Shown here piece after piece: positions 17,094-17,213 of a DNA stretch of 17,213 nt. Numbering within the stretch: position 1 is the stretch's first letter; each line of letters opens with the position of its first letter. Location: contig FN649735.1 of NCBI GenBank assembly GCA_000310025.1, positions 2,795,644-2,812,856 of the forward strand, read 5' to 3'. Origin of the DNA: Ectocarpus siliculosus (taxonomy: Eukaryota > Sar > Phaeophyceae > Ectocarpales > Ectocarpaceae). Below the pieces are notes generated by a model. The model searched no databases. It had not been told where the DNA came from and was given only the letters and a program-made list of their open reading frames with translations. A program made the translations under genes and the position numbers.

Positions 17094-17213
17094 TGCCCGA
17101 GGTCTACGGTCTACTGACTACGGGATGCGTTTCCATGAGTACGCCCCCCCCTCGCCCTCCCGGCACCTCGATACACGCATTAAAATGACAATGTCTGAGA
17201 ACGTAATCGCACC

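Overview
The window looks like nuclear DNA of a eukaryote, most likely a brown alga or related stramenopile. The basis is GT-AG-bounded exons with high GC at third codon positions, short exons in a mostly non-coding background, GA and poly-C tracts, and decayed Ty1/Copia gag. No prokaryotic operon, ribosome-binding site, rRNA, intact tRNA or CRISPR array is visible. The taxonomic call is inference.

Layout. 1-1000: a tRNA/SINE-like box B remnant, then a compact three-exon minus-strand gene of about 104 residues (390-987). 1000-4600: largely non-coding, with one copy of a 36-bp dispersed repeat (1312-1347), a long diverged inverted repeat (about 2555-2808), a GC-rich hairpin (2985-3019) and weak ORFs. 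4650-5410: two minus-strand exons of an unidentified gene. 6249-6422: a plus-strand exon-like block that runs into an 819-bp terminal-inverted-repeat element (6433-7251). That element is flanked by 32-33 bp perfect direct repeats, which is unusually long.

7384-9031: a scrambled Copia gag cluster. The N-terminal half lies on the minus strand, a C-terminal half on the plus strand, and a second C-terminal half on the minus strand. The last two form a palindrome of about 350 bp per arm with a 3-nt loop. 9109-9805: a two-exon minus-strand gene model ending next to that palindrome. 9852-10131: the 3' end of another minus-strand gene. 11489-11669: a 65-bp tandem repeat. 12159-12948: two minus-strand exons with strong coding signal. 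13493-13739: an inverted repeat sharing the 36-bp motif seen at 1312. 13858-14604: a long minus-strand ORF. 16042-16320: a GA microsatellite followed by the probable first exon of a plus-strand gene.

None of the cellular genes could be assigned a function; they are described by exon structure and composition. Gene models were built by eye from open frames, splice consensus and phase agreement, so they are hypotheses. The best-supported items are the gag remnants, the repeats and the TIR element. I found no LTRs, protease, integrase or reverse transcriptase to go with the gag fragments.
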